NCBI GenBank assembly: GCA_035304285.1
Contig: DATGQI010000036.1
Span: forward strand, 9,760 to 73,759
Direction: 5' to 3'
Length of the DNA stretch: 64,000 nucleotides
DNA from: IDS-8 sp035304285
Lineage (GTDB): Bacteria; Pseudomonadota; Gammaproteobacteria; Steroidobacterales; Woeseiaceae
Under the pieces are notes generated by a model. That model saw only the letters and a program-made list of their open reading frames with translations. It was not told where the DNA came from and did no database searches. The position numbers and the translations under genes were made by a program. Of this stretch, positions 46,470 to 54,716 are shown in pieces (the first letter of the stretch is position 1; every line of letters begins with the position of its first letter).

Positions 46470-47801
46470 TCATGCACTCTTGTACTGTTTCAGCCTGTTA
46501 TAAAGAGTCTTCAAGCTAACGCCCAGAACCTCGGCTGTTTTCTTCTTGTCGCCGTCGTAATGTTCCAGCGTCGACAGAATCGTCCGTCGCTCGATCTCCG
46601 CGAGCGGCGTACCCACGTAAAGGCGGATAAAGTCGCCGTCGCCGGGGTTCGAGAAGGAAACCCTTCCTGGAAGGTCTTCCATCTTGATCTCGCTGCCCGC
46701 CAGGAGATGGCTGTGCAGCACGGCGGTCTTGAGTTCCAGCACGTTGCCCGGCCAGTCATAGGCCTGCAGCGCCTTTCGCGCGCGGCTGCTGAAGGTCTTG
46801 TTCTGGCCTGTTGTGGCATTCTGTTCTTTCAGGAAATGATCTGCCAGCAGCAGAACGTCATCGTCGCGTTCGCGCAGTGCGGGTACGCGTATAGGAAACT
46901 GCGCGAGACGATAGTAAAGGTCTTCACGCAGGCGGCCGCGCCCCACGGCCTCTTCCGGATCGATATTAGTCGCGGTGATGATGCGCGCGTCGACTGCGAT
47001 GTCCTGCTCGCCTCCGACAGGCCTGATCTCGTTGGACTCCAACACCCTGAGCAGCTTCGCCTGCAGCCCGGCGTTCATTTCGGTGATCTCATCGAGGAAC
47101 AGCGTGCCCCCCGAGGCGCGCTGGAAGTAACCGCGGTGATCGCGCGTCGCTCCCGTGAAACTGCCCTTCTTGTGCCCGAACAATTCGCTTTCGAGAAGTC
47201 CCGGAGACAGGGCGCTGCAGTTCAGGGAAACGAAGTCATTGCCCGCACGGTCGCTCAGTTGGTGAATAGTGCGCGCCACCAGTTCTTTCCCGGAGCCACT
47301 TTCACCTGCGAGAAAGATGCTGGCGTCGCCCGGCGCGCATTTACGCAGCAACCGGTACAAGCGCTGCATGGCCTTGGATTCGCCAACCAGCACATCGCCA
47401 CGCGGCGAGGGTGTGCTGGCCGCCGGTGCGGTGGAAGACAGCTCCGTCGAAAGATCCCGCAGATTGCGCGCAAGCCGGTCCTTGTTGACCGGCTTGCGAA
47501 AGAAATCGGAAGCACCGATGCGTATCGCACGTGGCGTTATCCTTGGATTTGGCTGGTCGCTCATCAGGTAGATTTCCGTTACCGGCGTAAGGTTTATCGA
47601 TTCGAGCAAACCCAGGGTGTCATCACCGGCAAGCTGCTCATTCAGGATCGCGATCTCGGGCGTATGGCGGAGCAGAGCCTCCCTTGCCTGCGGCAGGCTC
47701 TCGGCGGTCTCAGGCAAATACCCGCACTCCCGGAACACTTGCGACAGCGTTTGTGAATTTTCGACATCGTTGTCGACTATGAGTGCATGCGGCACGAACA
47801 T
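46470..47801 (-). CDS. sigma-54-dependent activator with degenerate receiver domain
   Basis: The 443-residue protein has an NtrC-type layout. Residues 1-120 form a receiver-like domain with acidic D10/D12 and Lys in FFRKPVN, but the phospho-acceptor position is Asn54 (IAILNEQL), so classical phosphorylation is unlikely. The AAA+ domain (about 138-370) has Walker A GESGSGKE, the sigma-54 loop GSFTGA (variant of GAFTGA) and Walker B GGTLFLDEI. A Fis-type helix-turn-helix ends the protein (KTAEVLGVSLKTLYNRLKQY). It is the obvious activator of the sigma-54 promoters around it and lies in an operon with one of them. Confidence 0.93.
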   Translation of the reverse strand: MFVPHALIVDNDVENSQTLSQVFRECGYLPETAESLPQAREALLRHTPEIAILNEQLAGDDTLGLLESINLTPVTEIYLMSDQPNPRITPRAIRIGASDFFRKPVNKDRLARNLRDLSTELSSTAPAASTPSPRGDVLVGESKAMQRLYRLLRKCAPGDASIFLAGESGSGKELVARTIHQLSDRAGNDFVSLNCSALSPGLLESELFGHKKGSFTGATRDHRGYFQRASGGTLFLDEITEMNAGLQAKLLRVLESNEIRPVGGEQDIAVDARIITATNIDPEEAVGRGRLREDLYYRLAQFPIRVPALRERDDDVLLLADHFLKEQNATTGQNKTFSSRARKALQAYDWPGNVLELKTAVLHSHLLAGSEIKMEDLPGRVSFSNPGDGDFIRLYVGTPLAEIERRTILSTLEHYDGDKKKTAEVLGVSLKTLYNRLKQYKSA

Positions 47802-47877
47802 CGCTCCTTCAGTTACTCATGCTCTGCATCGGGCCGCCCCTTGTAGCGACGCGGCGCAACATTCTCAGAGCCTGCTG

Positions 47878-48501
47878 TCATTGCCTGAACTCGAGCCTGA
47901 ACAGTTCGCGCAGCCTGGCGAGTTCCCCTATGGGATCTTCATGGGCATCCACGCGGAGGTCGACGTTTACGCTAACGATGTCGCCTTTCGCAGGTACTAC
48001 GCTCAAGGCTGCAGCCTTGCGGCCACGCCGGTCTCCTCCCTTGAGGTCTCCGGCCTTCAAAGCTTCGAGGAGACGATCGTGAAGCAGCTCTTCGGTAGAC
48101 TGTTCGAAGACTTCGACCATACTTTCCACAACTTCCTCGGTGGCCAGGTAATTGCCGGCGGCCACGCAACCGGACCCAAAAATATGACGACTCGTCTCAG
48201 CGCAGTCCTTGCCTGTCCATCCGCTTTTTCTCCCTTTGGCGTCGATGGCTATCAGCTGCCGGGAATCTGCATCCGGATCCTTTTCCAGCGCCTGGGTCAG
48301 CGCCTCGTGCGGAGGGCTTCCTGCGTCCATCTTGTCCAGCACCCGCTGGCCCAGCGTCAGGTGGGCGTAGTGTTGAGTGTTGATTACGCCGACCCCGATG
48401 CGGGAGTAGCTGACGGTTCCGCCGACGGCCAGCGAGTAGCTGGCTACCGCCGATCCGCAGGCACCGCTTGCGCTATCGAAAGCAACGATGGAGAACGTCA
48501 T
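47878..48501 (-). CDS. DUF1028 family protein (putative Ntn-hydrolase fold)
   Basis: It encodes 207 residues from the ATG at 48501; the frame to 48549 lacks a better site. The DUF1028 pattern is clear: TFSIVAFDSASGACGSAVAS, GVINTQHYAHLTLGQRVLD, SGWTGKDCAETSRHIFGSGC and NVDLRVDAHEDPIGELARL. The family is proposed to have an Ntn-hydrolase-like fold, with no established substrate. It is the first gene of the operon that carries the sigma-54 activator, behind a sigma-54 motif at 48645-48660. Confidence 0.88.
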   Translation of the reverse strand: MTFSIVAFDSASGACGSAVASYSLAVGGTVSYSRIGVGVINTQHYAHLTLGQRVLDKMDAGSPPHEALTQALEKDPDADSRQLIAIDAKGRKSGWTGKDCAETSRHIFGSGCVAAGNYLATEEVVESMVEVFEQSTEELLHDRLLEALKAGDLKGGDRRGRKAAALSVVPAKGDIVSVNVDLRVDAHEDPIGELARLRELFRLEFRQ

Positions 48502-48644
48502 CGCGCGTTCGCCACCCAAAGCGGCTTGTGACCTTGCTACTTCTGCCACGGGCGAAAGTGCTCAACCCGTCCTCTCCACCCTCATGTGTTGTTCCTCGAT
48601 GCCTTTCACGCACTATGAGCGCGTAAACCTGCTGTGCATCGCGA

Positions 48645-48660
48645 TGCAACAAGTGTGCCA
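48645..48660 (-). promoter_or_regulatory. sigma-54 promoter for the DUF1028-activator-Usp operon
   Basis: The minus strand reads TGGCACACTTGTTGCA, with GG and GC 10 nt apart. The predicted start near 48635 gives a leader of about 134 nt. As the activator is in this operon, autoregulation is implied. Confidence 0.75.
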
Positions 48661-48722
48661 GAGGGTTCCATACGGATACTGCGGCGCTTCTTCCCACAAG
48701 CGTTGCCTTGAATAAAGTGACT

Positions 48723-48842
48723 GCCGGAGCCAGCGCTCCATTCCACGCAGCTCCGGCATCGCCGGAATGAACGGTTGCAGCAGCCGGTCCCGCGGGCCAT
48801 CGTTCACTTGAGCCCTCCGCAGCTGTCACCACGGTTGCAACA
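48723..48842. promoter_or_regulatory. candidate upstream activator region
   Basis: Upstream of the sigma-54 promoter at 48645-48660 lie an inverted repeat GCCGGAG (48723-48729) / CTCCGGC (48751-48757) and a direct repeat ACGGTTGCARCA at 48771-48782 and 48831-48842, exactly 60 bp apart. Their distance to the predicted start (about 90-205 bp) suits enhancer sites for a sigma-54 activator. I could not match the same motif in the other two promoter regions, so this is tentative. No gene is seen in the 419-bp gap 48502-48920. Confidence 0.35.
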
Positions 48843-48920
48843 AGGAAAAAATTACAAAAAGCCGCAGGATTAGCGGGGAGAAACGAGTCAGCGGATGAGC
48901 GTCAACGGTGAGCCGGTTCG

Positions 48921-51143
48921 TCAGGAGGTATTGCGTTTCCGCTGGCTTTTCCGCTTCTGCTTCTGGTGCGACTCGATCGGCACAGGCATCGTCTTGCGGA
49001 TCGGCGTAGCAGTCGGCCGTCCGATGTGGAAGCCCTGCGCAAAATCGATACCCAGACGCCCGAGCAGTGTGAAGGCCGCGCCTGGCTGTACGTATTCGGC
49101 GATGGTTTTCATGCCGGCGGCCCTGCCGATTTCACCGATCATCTTCACCATTTTCTGGTCCACCGGGTTGCGTACCAGGTCCCTGATGAAGCTGCCGTCT
49201 ATCTTGATGTAGTCCACCGGCAGTTTTTGCAGGTAACTGAAGGAACTGTATCCGGTACCGAAGTCGTCTAGGGAGACCTGGCAGCCGATCTCACGCAACC
49301 CTGCTATCTGCTTCTCAACGTGGTTCAGGTGCCGCATCGCGAGACTCTCGGTAATCTCGAAGGTCACACAGTCCGCAGGAACGCCCTGTCGCGCCAGCTG
49401 CGACATGACGAATGCGGTGAGGTTCTCCGCTTCGAACGCGTTGGCGGAAAGATTCAGCGCGAAGCGAAGGTCCGGCGCGTCCTGCCGGTATCTTGCAAGC
49501 TCGGCTATCGCCGTTTCGATGAGCCATGTGTCTATTTCCGCCATCAGCCCGAAACGGACCGCAGCCGGGAGGAATGCGTCAGGCGAAACCAGGTCACCGT
49601 TGTCGGCCTTCATCCGTAACAGTACCTCGTGGTGCGTTGTTTCACCCGTGGCTATGCATACGATGGGCTGGTAGCGCAGCATGAGGAGGTTATTGTCGAT
49701 GGCCTCTCTCAGCTTGCTGATCCAGTTGACGTCAGCCGCCATCTGCTCAACGTCCCGTTCGGACATGCTGTGGAAGGCAAGCCGGTTCCGTCCCGAGGCT
49801 TTCGCCTCCCGACAGGCAATATCCGCCTGTGATATCAGATCGTCATGATCGAAGCGGTCGGAATCGATCATCGTGATACCGATGCTGCAATGCACATGGA
49901 AGATGTTGTCGTCCTCGACGTGCGCAACCTTGCGCAGGTCTTCCAGGATCGACTCCGCTAGCGCCTGTGCCGCCGGTTTCGAAACGCCGGTAGCAAGCAC
50001 CGTAAACTCATCTCCCCCGAACCTGCCGACCGTTCCGATGTCGCCGACGCAGCTCTGTAGCTGGTCCGCGACCTTCCTGATCAGCCGGTCGCCCGCGGGA
50101 TGACCACAGGTGTCATTGACGTACTTGAACTGGTCGAGGTCGATGAACAGCAGCGCGGCCCTGGTGCTCTCGCGCGCGACATTCCGTACTTCCCTGCGCA
50201 ACTCTTCAACGAACCGGCGCCGGTTGAAGAGACCCGTCAGAACGTCATGGTTCGCCAGCCGGGAAAGCTTTTCGTTGCGTTCGCCAAGCGCCGAGGCTGT
50301 CGATGCAAGGGCCTCCACAATATCGGATATTTCCCGGTGCTTGGCGGGCTTGAACTCTACCGACAGGTTGCCTTTCGCCAGTTCGGCGATTGGCCTTTGC
50401 AGATCGGCAATGGGCGTCAGCGCGCTCAGCAGGCGCCGACGTCCGATCAGGCCGGACACGATCAACAGCAGCAGCAGCACACTGGTTGCGACCTTGATAT
50501 TTGTCAAAAGCCTTGCGTGGAAGAAACCAAAGTCCAACTCGAGGCGGACGAAGCCGGCGAGACTCCTGGTACTCGGCACGTCACCCGCGGTCGGATCGAA
50601 TCCGAAAAGGCCTTCGCCGCCGATAGATTCAGTCCAGATCGGGGCGAGAATCTCGAACGTGTGGGCGCTGAAGACGTTGCTGTTCACGAGGTAAGGTTCG
50701 TTCGCACCGACCAGGTCGGATAAGCGAGCGAGCAAGGCATAAGAGACCGGCTCAGCCGGTACGCTGTGGTAAAGGCCGCTATCGATGGAGTAGAACGGGC
50801 TGCCGTCTTCGTAGTAATAGGTGACCCTGTCAATCTCCGGATAACGTCCCACGAAGCTCTCCAGGCGCGGAATCACCTCGGCGTCGCGCTGCAGGTAAAG
50901 GGGCGCCCCGAGTTCGTTCAACTCGCCGGTCCACTGCAGCGCCCAGCGGCCGTAGTTATCCTGCAGCACCCACTGCCCGCCCCAGTAGAGGCCGCCGATT
51001 GCGAGGGCGCCGACTACCGCTGTGATCATGAGCTGAAGGGACAGGATCTCGTTGATCAGCAGGCGCTTGCCGCGGCGGTTTGACTTCCGTCGCGCCGCCA
51101 GCCTTGCGCGGTTTTGCTCCGGAAGTGGGGCGGTCGCAGTCAT
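48921..51143 (-). CDS. membrane GGDEF-EAL c-di-GMP enzyme
   Basis: The 740-residue protein has TM1 (about 31-55), a periplasmic sensor (about 56-215), TM2 (about 218-238), HAMP-like helices, GGDEF (about 300-455, intact RFGGDEF near 374) and EAL (about 475-715). No RxxD inhibitory site precedes the GGDEF. The EAL motif reads EVL (HHEVLLRM), but FEITES, DDFGTGYSS and DYIKIDGSFI are intact, so phosphodiesterase activity is plausible. Its start overlaps the stop of the substrate-binding lipoprotein gene (ATGA), the arrangement of a binding protein that signals to a GGDEF-EAL receptor, as NspS does to MbaA. Confidence 0.93.
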   Translation of the reverse strand: MTATAPLPEQNRARLAARRKSNRRGKRLLINEILSLQLMITAVVGALAIGGLYWGGQWVLQDNYGRWALQWTGELNELGAPLYLQRDAEVIPRLESFVGRYPEIDRVTYYYEDGSPFYSIDSGLYHSVPAEPVSYALLARLSDLVGANEPYLVNSNVFSAHTFEILAPIWTESIGGEGLFGFDPTAGDVPSTRSLAGFVRLELDFGFFHARLLTNIKVATSVLLLLLIVSGLIGRRRLLSALTPIADLQRPIAELAKGNLSVEFKPAKHREISDIVEALASTASALGERNEKLSRLANHDVLTGLFNRRRFVEELRREVRNVARESTRAALLFIDLDQFKYVNDTCGHPAGDRLIRKVADQLQSCVGDIGTVGRFGGDEFTVLATGVSKPAAQALAESILEDLRKVAHVEDDNIFHVHCSIGITMIDSDRFDHDDLISQADIACREAKASGRNRLAFHSMSERDVEQMAADVNWISKLREAIDNNLLMLRYQPIVCIATGETTHHEVLLRMKADNGDLVSPDAFLPAAVRFGLMAEIDTWLIETAIAELARYRQDAPDLRFALNLSANAFEAENLTAFVMSQLARQGVPADCVTFEITESLAMRHLNHVEKQIAGLREIGCQVSLDDFGTGYSSFSYLQKLPVDYIKIDGSFIRDLVRNPVDQKMVKMIGEIGRAAGMKTIAEYVQPGAAFTLLGRLGIDFAQGFHIGRPTATPIRKTMPVPIESHQKQKRKSQRKRNTS

Positions 51144-52240
51144 AAGCGGCCGTTCGGGGCACGGGTATGGCTGCCGATGGCGAGGGTTCTCGCGGCATTA
51201 CTCGACCGATCGGATTCGCGGACGTTCAGGTTGCGCAGCGGAGTCAGGTCCGGCACAGAATCACCGTTGCCCTCCACTACCTGCTGCGCCACCGACACCG
51301 CCATTTCGGCGATATCGGATTCGTCGGCGGCGGTGCTCAGCGCAACCCCGAGTTCCAGCAAGGCTTCGTTGAACACTGCGATACGTACGCCGTGGCGGTC
51401 GGCGACGTCGACCATCATCCTCAGGACAGGAATGCTCAGGATTCTATTGTCGGGAAACAGCCAGAACCCATCGATATCGGGCGCCATCCGCTTGAAAAGG
51501 TAAAGCGTCTCGCGATCGGAGGCCGCGACCTGGTACTGAAATGCGAGTTCGTTCATGGCCGTCGCGGCTTCCGCTTCCGCTATCAGTGACTCGTGACCGT
51601 CTCCGAGAATCGCGCCGATACGGCGTAGTTCGGGATCGGCCTTGAGCCATTCCTGGACCTGGAGCGACAACGGCGGGATTGCCGCGACACCTTTGACAGG
51701 CACCCTGACACCTTTCCCCGGCTTGAAGTTGAAGACCTGGCAATAGACCACCGGCAGGGTGGACCACGTCATGGCCGCCTGGGCCGCAGAGTGACCGATG
51801 GCGATCACGATCGCTGCCCCCGATTCCGCGACGCCGGCGAACGCCTCCTCGGGCGACTGGCTCTTGTCGGACAGGTCGTAGACCAGCGGCCGGTCGAGGA
51901 TCTGGCCGAGTTCCTGCGCCACCCGGTCGAACGACAGCGAACGTCCGCTCAGCACGATTGCAGCCTTCGCATCGAATTGCTTCGATGCCTCCTTCGGCGG
52001 CGGTTCCGGTTCCTGCGCGGGCGGCGGTTCAGGCTGCTCCGGAACAGTGGTCTCCGGTTGCGGGGCGGGTTCGGCCTCCGGAATCGACACATCGGGAGGT
52101 TCCTCGACGGAAGGTATCCCCGCGCAACCGGCCATCGCAGTTACGAGGCACAGAAGAAGGAAGCGCACGGGCGACTGTCGCAGGCGCCCGTTTCGTCGTT
52201 TGCACGATGAGGCGCTCGACAGTCCGGTTTCCTGTGGCAT
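51140..52240 (-). CDS. ABC_sub_bind-type periplasmic ligand-binding lipoprotein
   Basis: The 366-residue protein has a basic N-terminus, hydrophobic segment and Cys of a lipoprotein (FLLLCLVTAMAGCAG), then a Pro/Glu-rich spacer (about 45-85) and a periplasmic-binding-protein fold of the ABC_sub_bind (TrpX-like) type: AIVIAIGHSAAQAAM, LPVVYCQVFNF, RRIGAILGDGHESLIAEAEA and DGFWLFPDNRILSIPV. No transporter subunits are near, and the stop overlaps the GGDEF-EAL start, so it probably serves as an input module for that enzyme rather than for uptake. The start codon at 52240 has no clear ribosome site. Confidence 0.8.
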   Translation of the reverse strand: MPQETGLSSASSCKRRNGRLRQSPVRFLLLCLVTAMAGCAGIPSVEEPPDVSIPEAEPAPQPETTVPEQPEPPPAQEPEPPPKEASKQFDAKAAIVLSGRSLSFDRVAQELGQILDRPLVYDLSDKSQSPEEAFAGVAESGAAIVIAIGHSAAQAAMTWSTLPVVYCQVFNFKPGKGVRVPVKGVAAIPPLSLQVQEWLKADPELRRIGAILGDGHESLIAEAEAATAMNELAFQYQVAASDRETLYLFKRMAPDIDGFWLFPDNRILSIPVLRMMVDVADRHGVRIAVFNEALLELGVALSTAADESDIAEMAVSVAQQVVEGNGDSVPDLTPLRNLNVRESDRSSNAARTLAIGSHTRAPNGRL

Positions 52241-52458
52241 CGCGACAAGCAGCTGCGCCCTTCGGCCGATTGAAGAACTTACCCAAGTGCTTGCTTCAGG
52301 GTCCGGGTATGTGTCTCAGATTAACCCTCGCGAGACGGATTGAGCGGATCACGCCGATATTATGTACAACCAGGAGCCGTTCGACGTGCTGCCGCAGATG
52401 GGCGACACCTTTTGTTGTTGACAGGTTGAATTGCGCTATGAAACGCTAGCAGGCGCTT

Positions 52459-52538
52459 GATAAAGGCACACCTTCCGAAAGGAAGCGTCGCAAAGCCACC
52501 GGTCTACGGTTTTTAACTACGACAGCGGGGTTACCAGC
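52459..52538 (+). promoter_or_regulatory. c-di-GMP-I (GEMM-I) riboswitch 2 with embedded ribosome site
   Basis: The elements mirror riboswitch 1: GATAAAGGCACACC, P1b hairpin with GAAA tetraloop (52477-52480, stem CTTCC/GGAAG), CGCAAAGCCACCGGTCTAC and GACAGCGGGGTTACC. The ATG of the next gene is at 52539, directly after the aptamer. The only Shine-Dalgarno-like bases are GCGGGG (52525-52530), 8 nt before the ATG and part of the conserved 3' receptor strand. Ligand binding should therefore hide the ribosome site directly, without a separate expression platform. Confidence 0.93.
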
Positions 52539-53966
52539 ATGACCTTTTTATTGAACATCACCCCATGGCCTTTACTGTCGGCACTTCTGTGGATAGTGCT
52601 CGTCGTGACATCGCTATATTTCGCGCGGCCGACTGCGCACAAGGCGATTCGTGCGGCGGCCCTGGCGCTGCATCGCACGTTGAGGCTCGCCTCTATGGGC
52701 GTAAGGAAGGCGGAAGCGGGACTCGCACAACGCAATCGAGAGGTCTTGCTTGCTGCCGGGCGCGAAGCGAAGGAAAGAATCGTCGAGCGTGAGTTTGATC
52801 GTGTAAACGAAACCGTACGCAAGGATCTTGCAAACTACTCCACGCTGCATCGCGCGTTGAGCGAGTCGATCAATCGCATCGAGACGGATCACCAGGCGGC
52901 AGTCGACGTGCCGCCGGACCCACCGGGGTGGGTGAAAGCCGTCGAAGCTGTTGCGAAAATTGATTCCCGTGAAGGCAGGGTCGGCATTGGAAACGTGCTG
53001 ACTGACATACACCGCTCGCTGGTCAAGGCGCACCAGGAGGCAATGGTTGCGTATCGCGAGGCCAGTGCGGACCGTCATGCCTACCTCAGGAAGATGCGTC
53101 CCGAATGGCGCCAGATCCAGCAGACGCTGGGGCAGGTCGGCAAGAACGTCGACAGCCTGCTGAGCCGCTCCGTCACCATCGATCGCCACATGAAGGATTA
53201 CGAGGACATCATCAGCGGCCACGACCGCTCTGTGTCCGTGCTGTCGTCCTCATCGCTGGTGTACTTCTTCGTGTCGGCACTCGTCCTCATGGTTGCCGCG
53301 GGCGGTGCGACGATCAACTTCTCCCTGATTGCCCGGCCCATGGCTGAAATGGTGGGAGGCACCAGCCTGATCGGAGGCTTCCGCACCGCCGACATTGCGG
53401 CACTCGTGATCATCATGGTCGAGATTTCGATGGGACTGTTCCTGATGGAATCGCTTCGGATCACGCGGCTGTTTCCGGTCATCGGCGCGCTGCCAGACAA
53501 GGTCCGGGTGCGTATGATCTGGATCACTTTCACGATCCTGCTGATGCTGGCAACAGTCGAAGCGGGGCTGGCCTATATGCGCGAGGTGCTGCTGCACGAC
53601 GAACTCGCGACCAGTGCGCTATTGCGCGGCGACGTGAGCGACGGCCTTACCGGCCAGTACCTCTGGATTACGACGGCCGCGCAGATGGGCATGGGATTCA
53701 TCCTGCCTTTCGCGCTGACGTTCGTCGCGATTCCCCTTGAGACCTTCGTCCATTCGCTGCGAACCGTGCTTGGCCTCGCCGGCATAGGCTTACTTCGGCT
53801 CACGGCGCTGCTGCTGCGTGTACTGGGGAACGCCTGCCGTTATCTCGGCTCGCTGGTCGAGCAACTGTATGACCTGCCGCTGTTCGTGCCACTGTGGCTC
53901 GAGTCGCGCTACGGCGATCTCGGATCGAAATCCAGGAGCGGCTCATTGCGGGAGGCGCGGACGTGA
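52539..53966 (+). CDS. c-di-GMP riboswitch-controlled coiled-coil membrane protein
   Basis: The 475-residue protein is of no family I recognise. TM1 covers about 8-28, a long charged helical and probably coiled-coil stretch runs about 30-230 (for example EREFDRVNETVRKDLANYST), and five or so further helices occupy about 240-435 (SSLVYFFVSALVLMVAAGGA; ALVIIMVEISMGLFLMESLR; MIWITFTILLMLATVEAGLA; AAQMGMGFILPFALTFVAIP). The basic C-terminus overlaps the next gene start as GTGA. The coupling with a VWA lipoprotein suggests an envelope-spanning complex. Translation starts inside the riboswitch region. Confidence 0.75.
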   Translation: MTFLLNITPWPLLSALLWIVLVVTSLYFARPTAHKAIRAAALALHRTLRLASMGVRKAEAGLAQRNREVLLAAGREAKERIVEREFDRVNETVRKDLANYSTLHRALSESINRIETDHQAAVDVPPDPPGWVKAVEAVAKIDSREGRVGIGNVLTDIHRSLVKAHQEAMVAYREASADRHAYLRKMRPEWRQIQQTLGQVGKNVDSLLSRSVTIDRHMKDYEDIISGHDRSVSVLSSSSLVYFFVSALVLMVAAGGATINFSLIARPMAEMVGGTSLIGGFRTADIAALVIIMVEISMGLFLMESLRITRLFPVIGALPDKVRVRMIWITFTILLMLATVEAGLAYMREVLLHDELATSALLRGDVSDGLTGQYLWITTAAQMGMGFILPFALTFVAIPLETFVHSLRTVLGLAGIGLLRLTALLLRVLGNACRYLGSLVEQLYDLPLFVPLWLESRYGDLGSKSRSGSLREART

Positions 53967-54601
53967 GAAAACTTCTTGGCGCGCTGGCAGCCGTCGTGCT
54001 GCTCGGCTGCACCCAACCGACCCCGGGCAACACCGGCGTATACATGCTGCTCGACACATCCGGTACATATCGGGAAGAGCTGCAAAAGGCGGAACAAATC
54101 ATCCGCTACACGCTGTCCAGGCTGGACGCGGCGGACACATTCGCCGTGGCTCGCATAGACACCGGCAGCTTCAGCGAGAAGGACATCGTGGCCAAGACCT
54201 CCTTCGACGACCGCCCCAGCACGATCAACCGGCAAAAGCGCCTGTTCGCGGAGCAGATCAGTACATTCGTCAGCGATACCGAATCCTCGCCCTACACCGA
54301 TATCACAGGCGGATTGTTGCAAGCGGTCGAGTTCCTGAATGAGAAAGGCTCGGGCAGGAAAGCGATCCTGATCTTCTCGGATCTGAAGGAAGACCTGCAG
54401 GACGGATACGTTCGTAACGATATTCCCTTCGACCTCGACGGCTTCGAAGTGATCGCATTGAACGTGACGAAGCTGCGCTCCGATAACGTAGATCCGCGCG
54501 AGTACCTCTCGAGGCTCAGCACGTGGCAGGCGCGGGTGGAAAACTCGGGTGGCCGGTGGAGGGTGATCAATGATCTGGACGGCCTGGAGGGCCTGCTGTA
54601 G
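53963..54601 (+). CDS. VWA-domain lipoprotein, partner of the riboswitch-controlled membrane protein
   Basis: It encodes 212 residues from a GTG at 53963 that overlaps the upstream TGA (GGAG at 7 nt). A lipobox LLGC puts Cys16 as the lipid anchor. The von Willebrand A fold is complete for metal binding: MIDAS D31-T-S33-G-T35, Thr in YTDITGG (112-115) and Asp140 in ILIFSDLKED. Such domains bind partners through a divalent metal. Together with the upstream gene it forms a two-gene c-di-GMP-regulated operon of unknown function. Confidence 0.8.
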   Translation: MRKLLGALAAVVLLGCTQPTPGNTGVYMLLDTSGTYREELQKAEQIIRYTLSRLDAADTFAVARIDTGSFSEKDIVAKTSFDDRPSTINRQKRLFAEQISTFVSDTESSPYTDITGGLLQAVEFLNEKGSGRKAILIFSDLKEDLQDGYVRNDIPFDLDGFEVIALNVTKLRSDNVDPREYLSRLSTWQARVENSGGRWRVINDLDGLEGLL

Positions 54602-54640
54602 GAGTTTTGCGAGCAAGTGCGAATCCGCTTGAGCGAATTC

Positions 54641-54662
54641 GCCCGCAGTGGCGGGTTCTTAC
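54641..54662. repeat. REP-like palindrome copy 3
   Basis: GCCCGC-AGTG-GCGGGT followed by TCTTAC, 40 bp after the VWA gene and between convergent genes. It is a degenerate relative of the copies at 22267 and 28789. Confidence 0.4.
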
Positions 54663-54716
54663 CCTCACTCGTATCCGCCTTGCGCAGGCATGCGCCGGTG
54701 TCTCCACCGAAAATAA

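Noticed and set aside
45930..47756. Plus-strand open frame of 608 codons opposite Usp and the sigma-54 activator
   Set aside because: The minus-strand genes have full domains and motifs; the antisense translation has none and is biased towards Arg, Leu and Gln as expected of a shadow.
52241..52458. Sigma-54-like TGGCATCGCGACAAGC near 52235
   Set aside because: The -12 TTGC is missing, and it overlaps the start of the substrate-binding gene.
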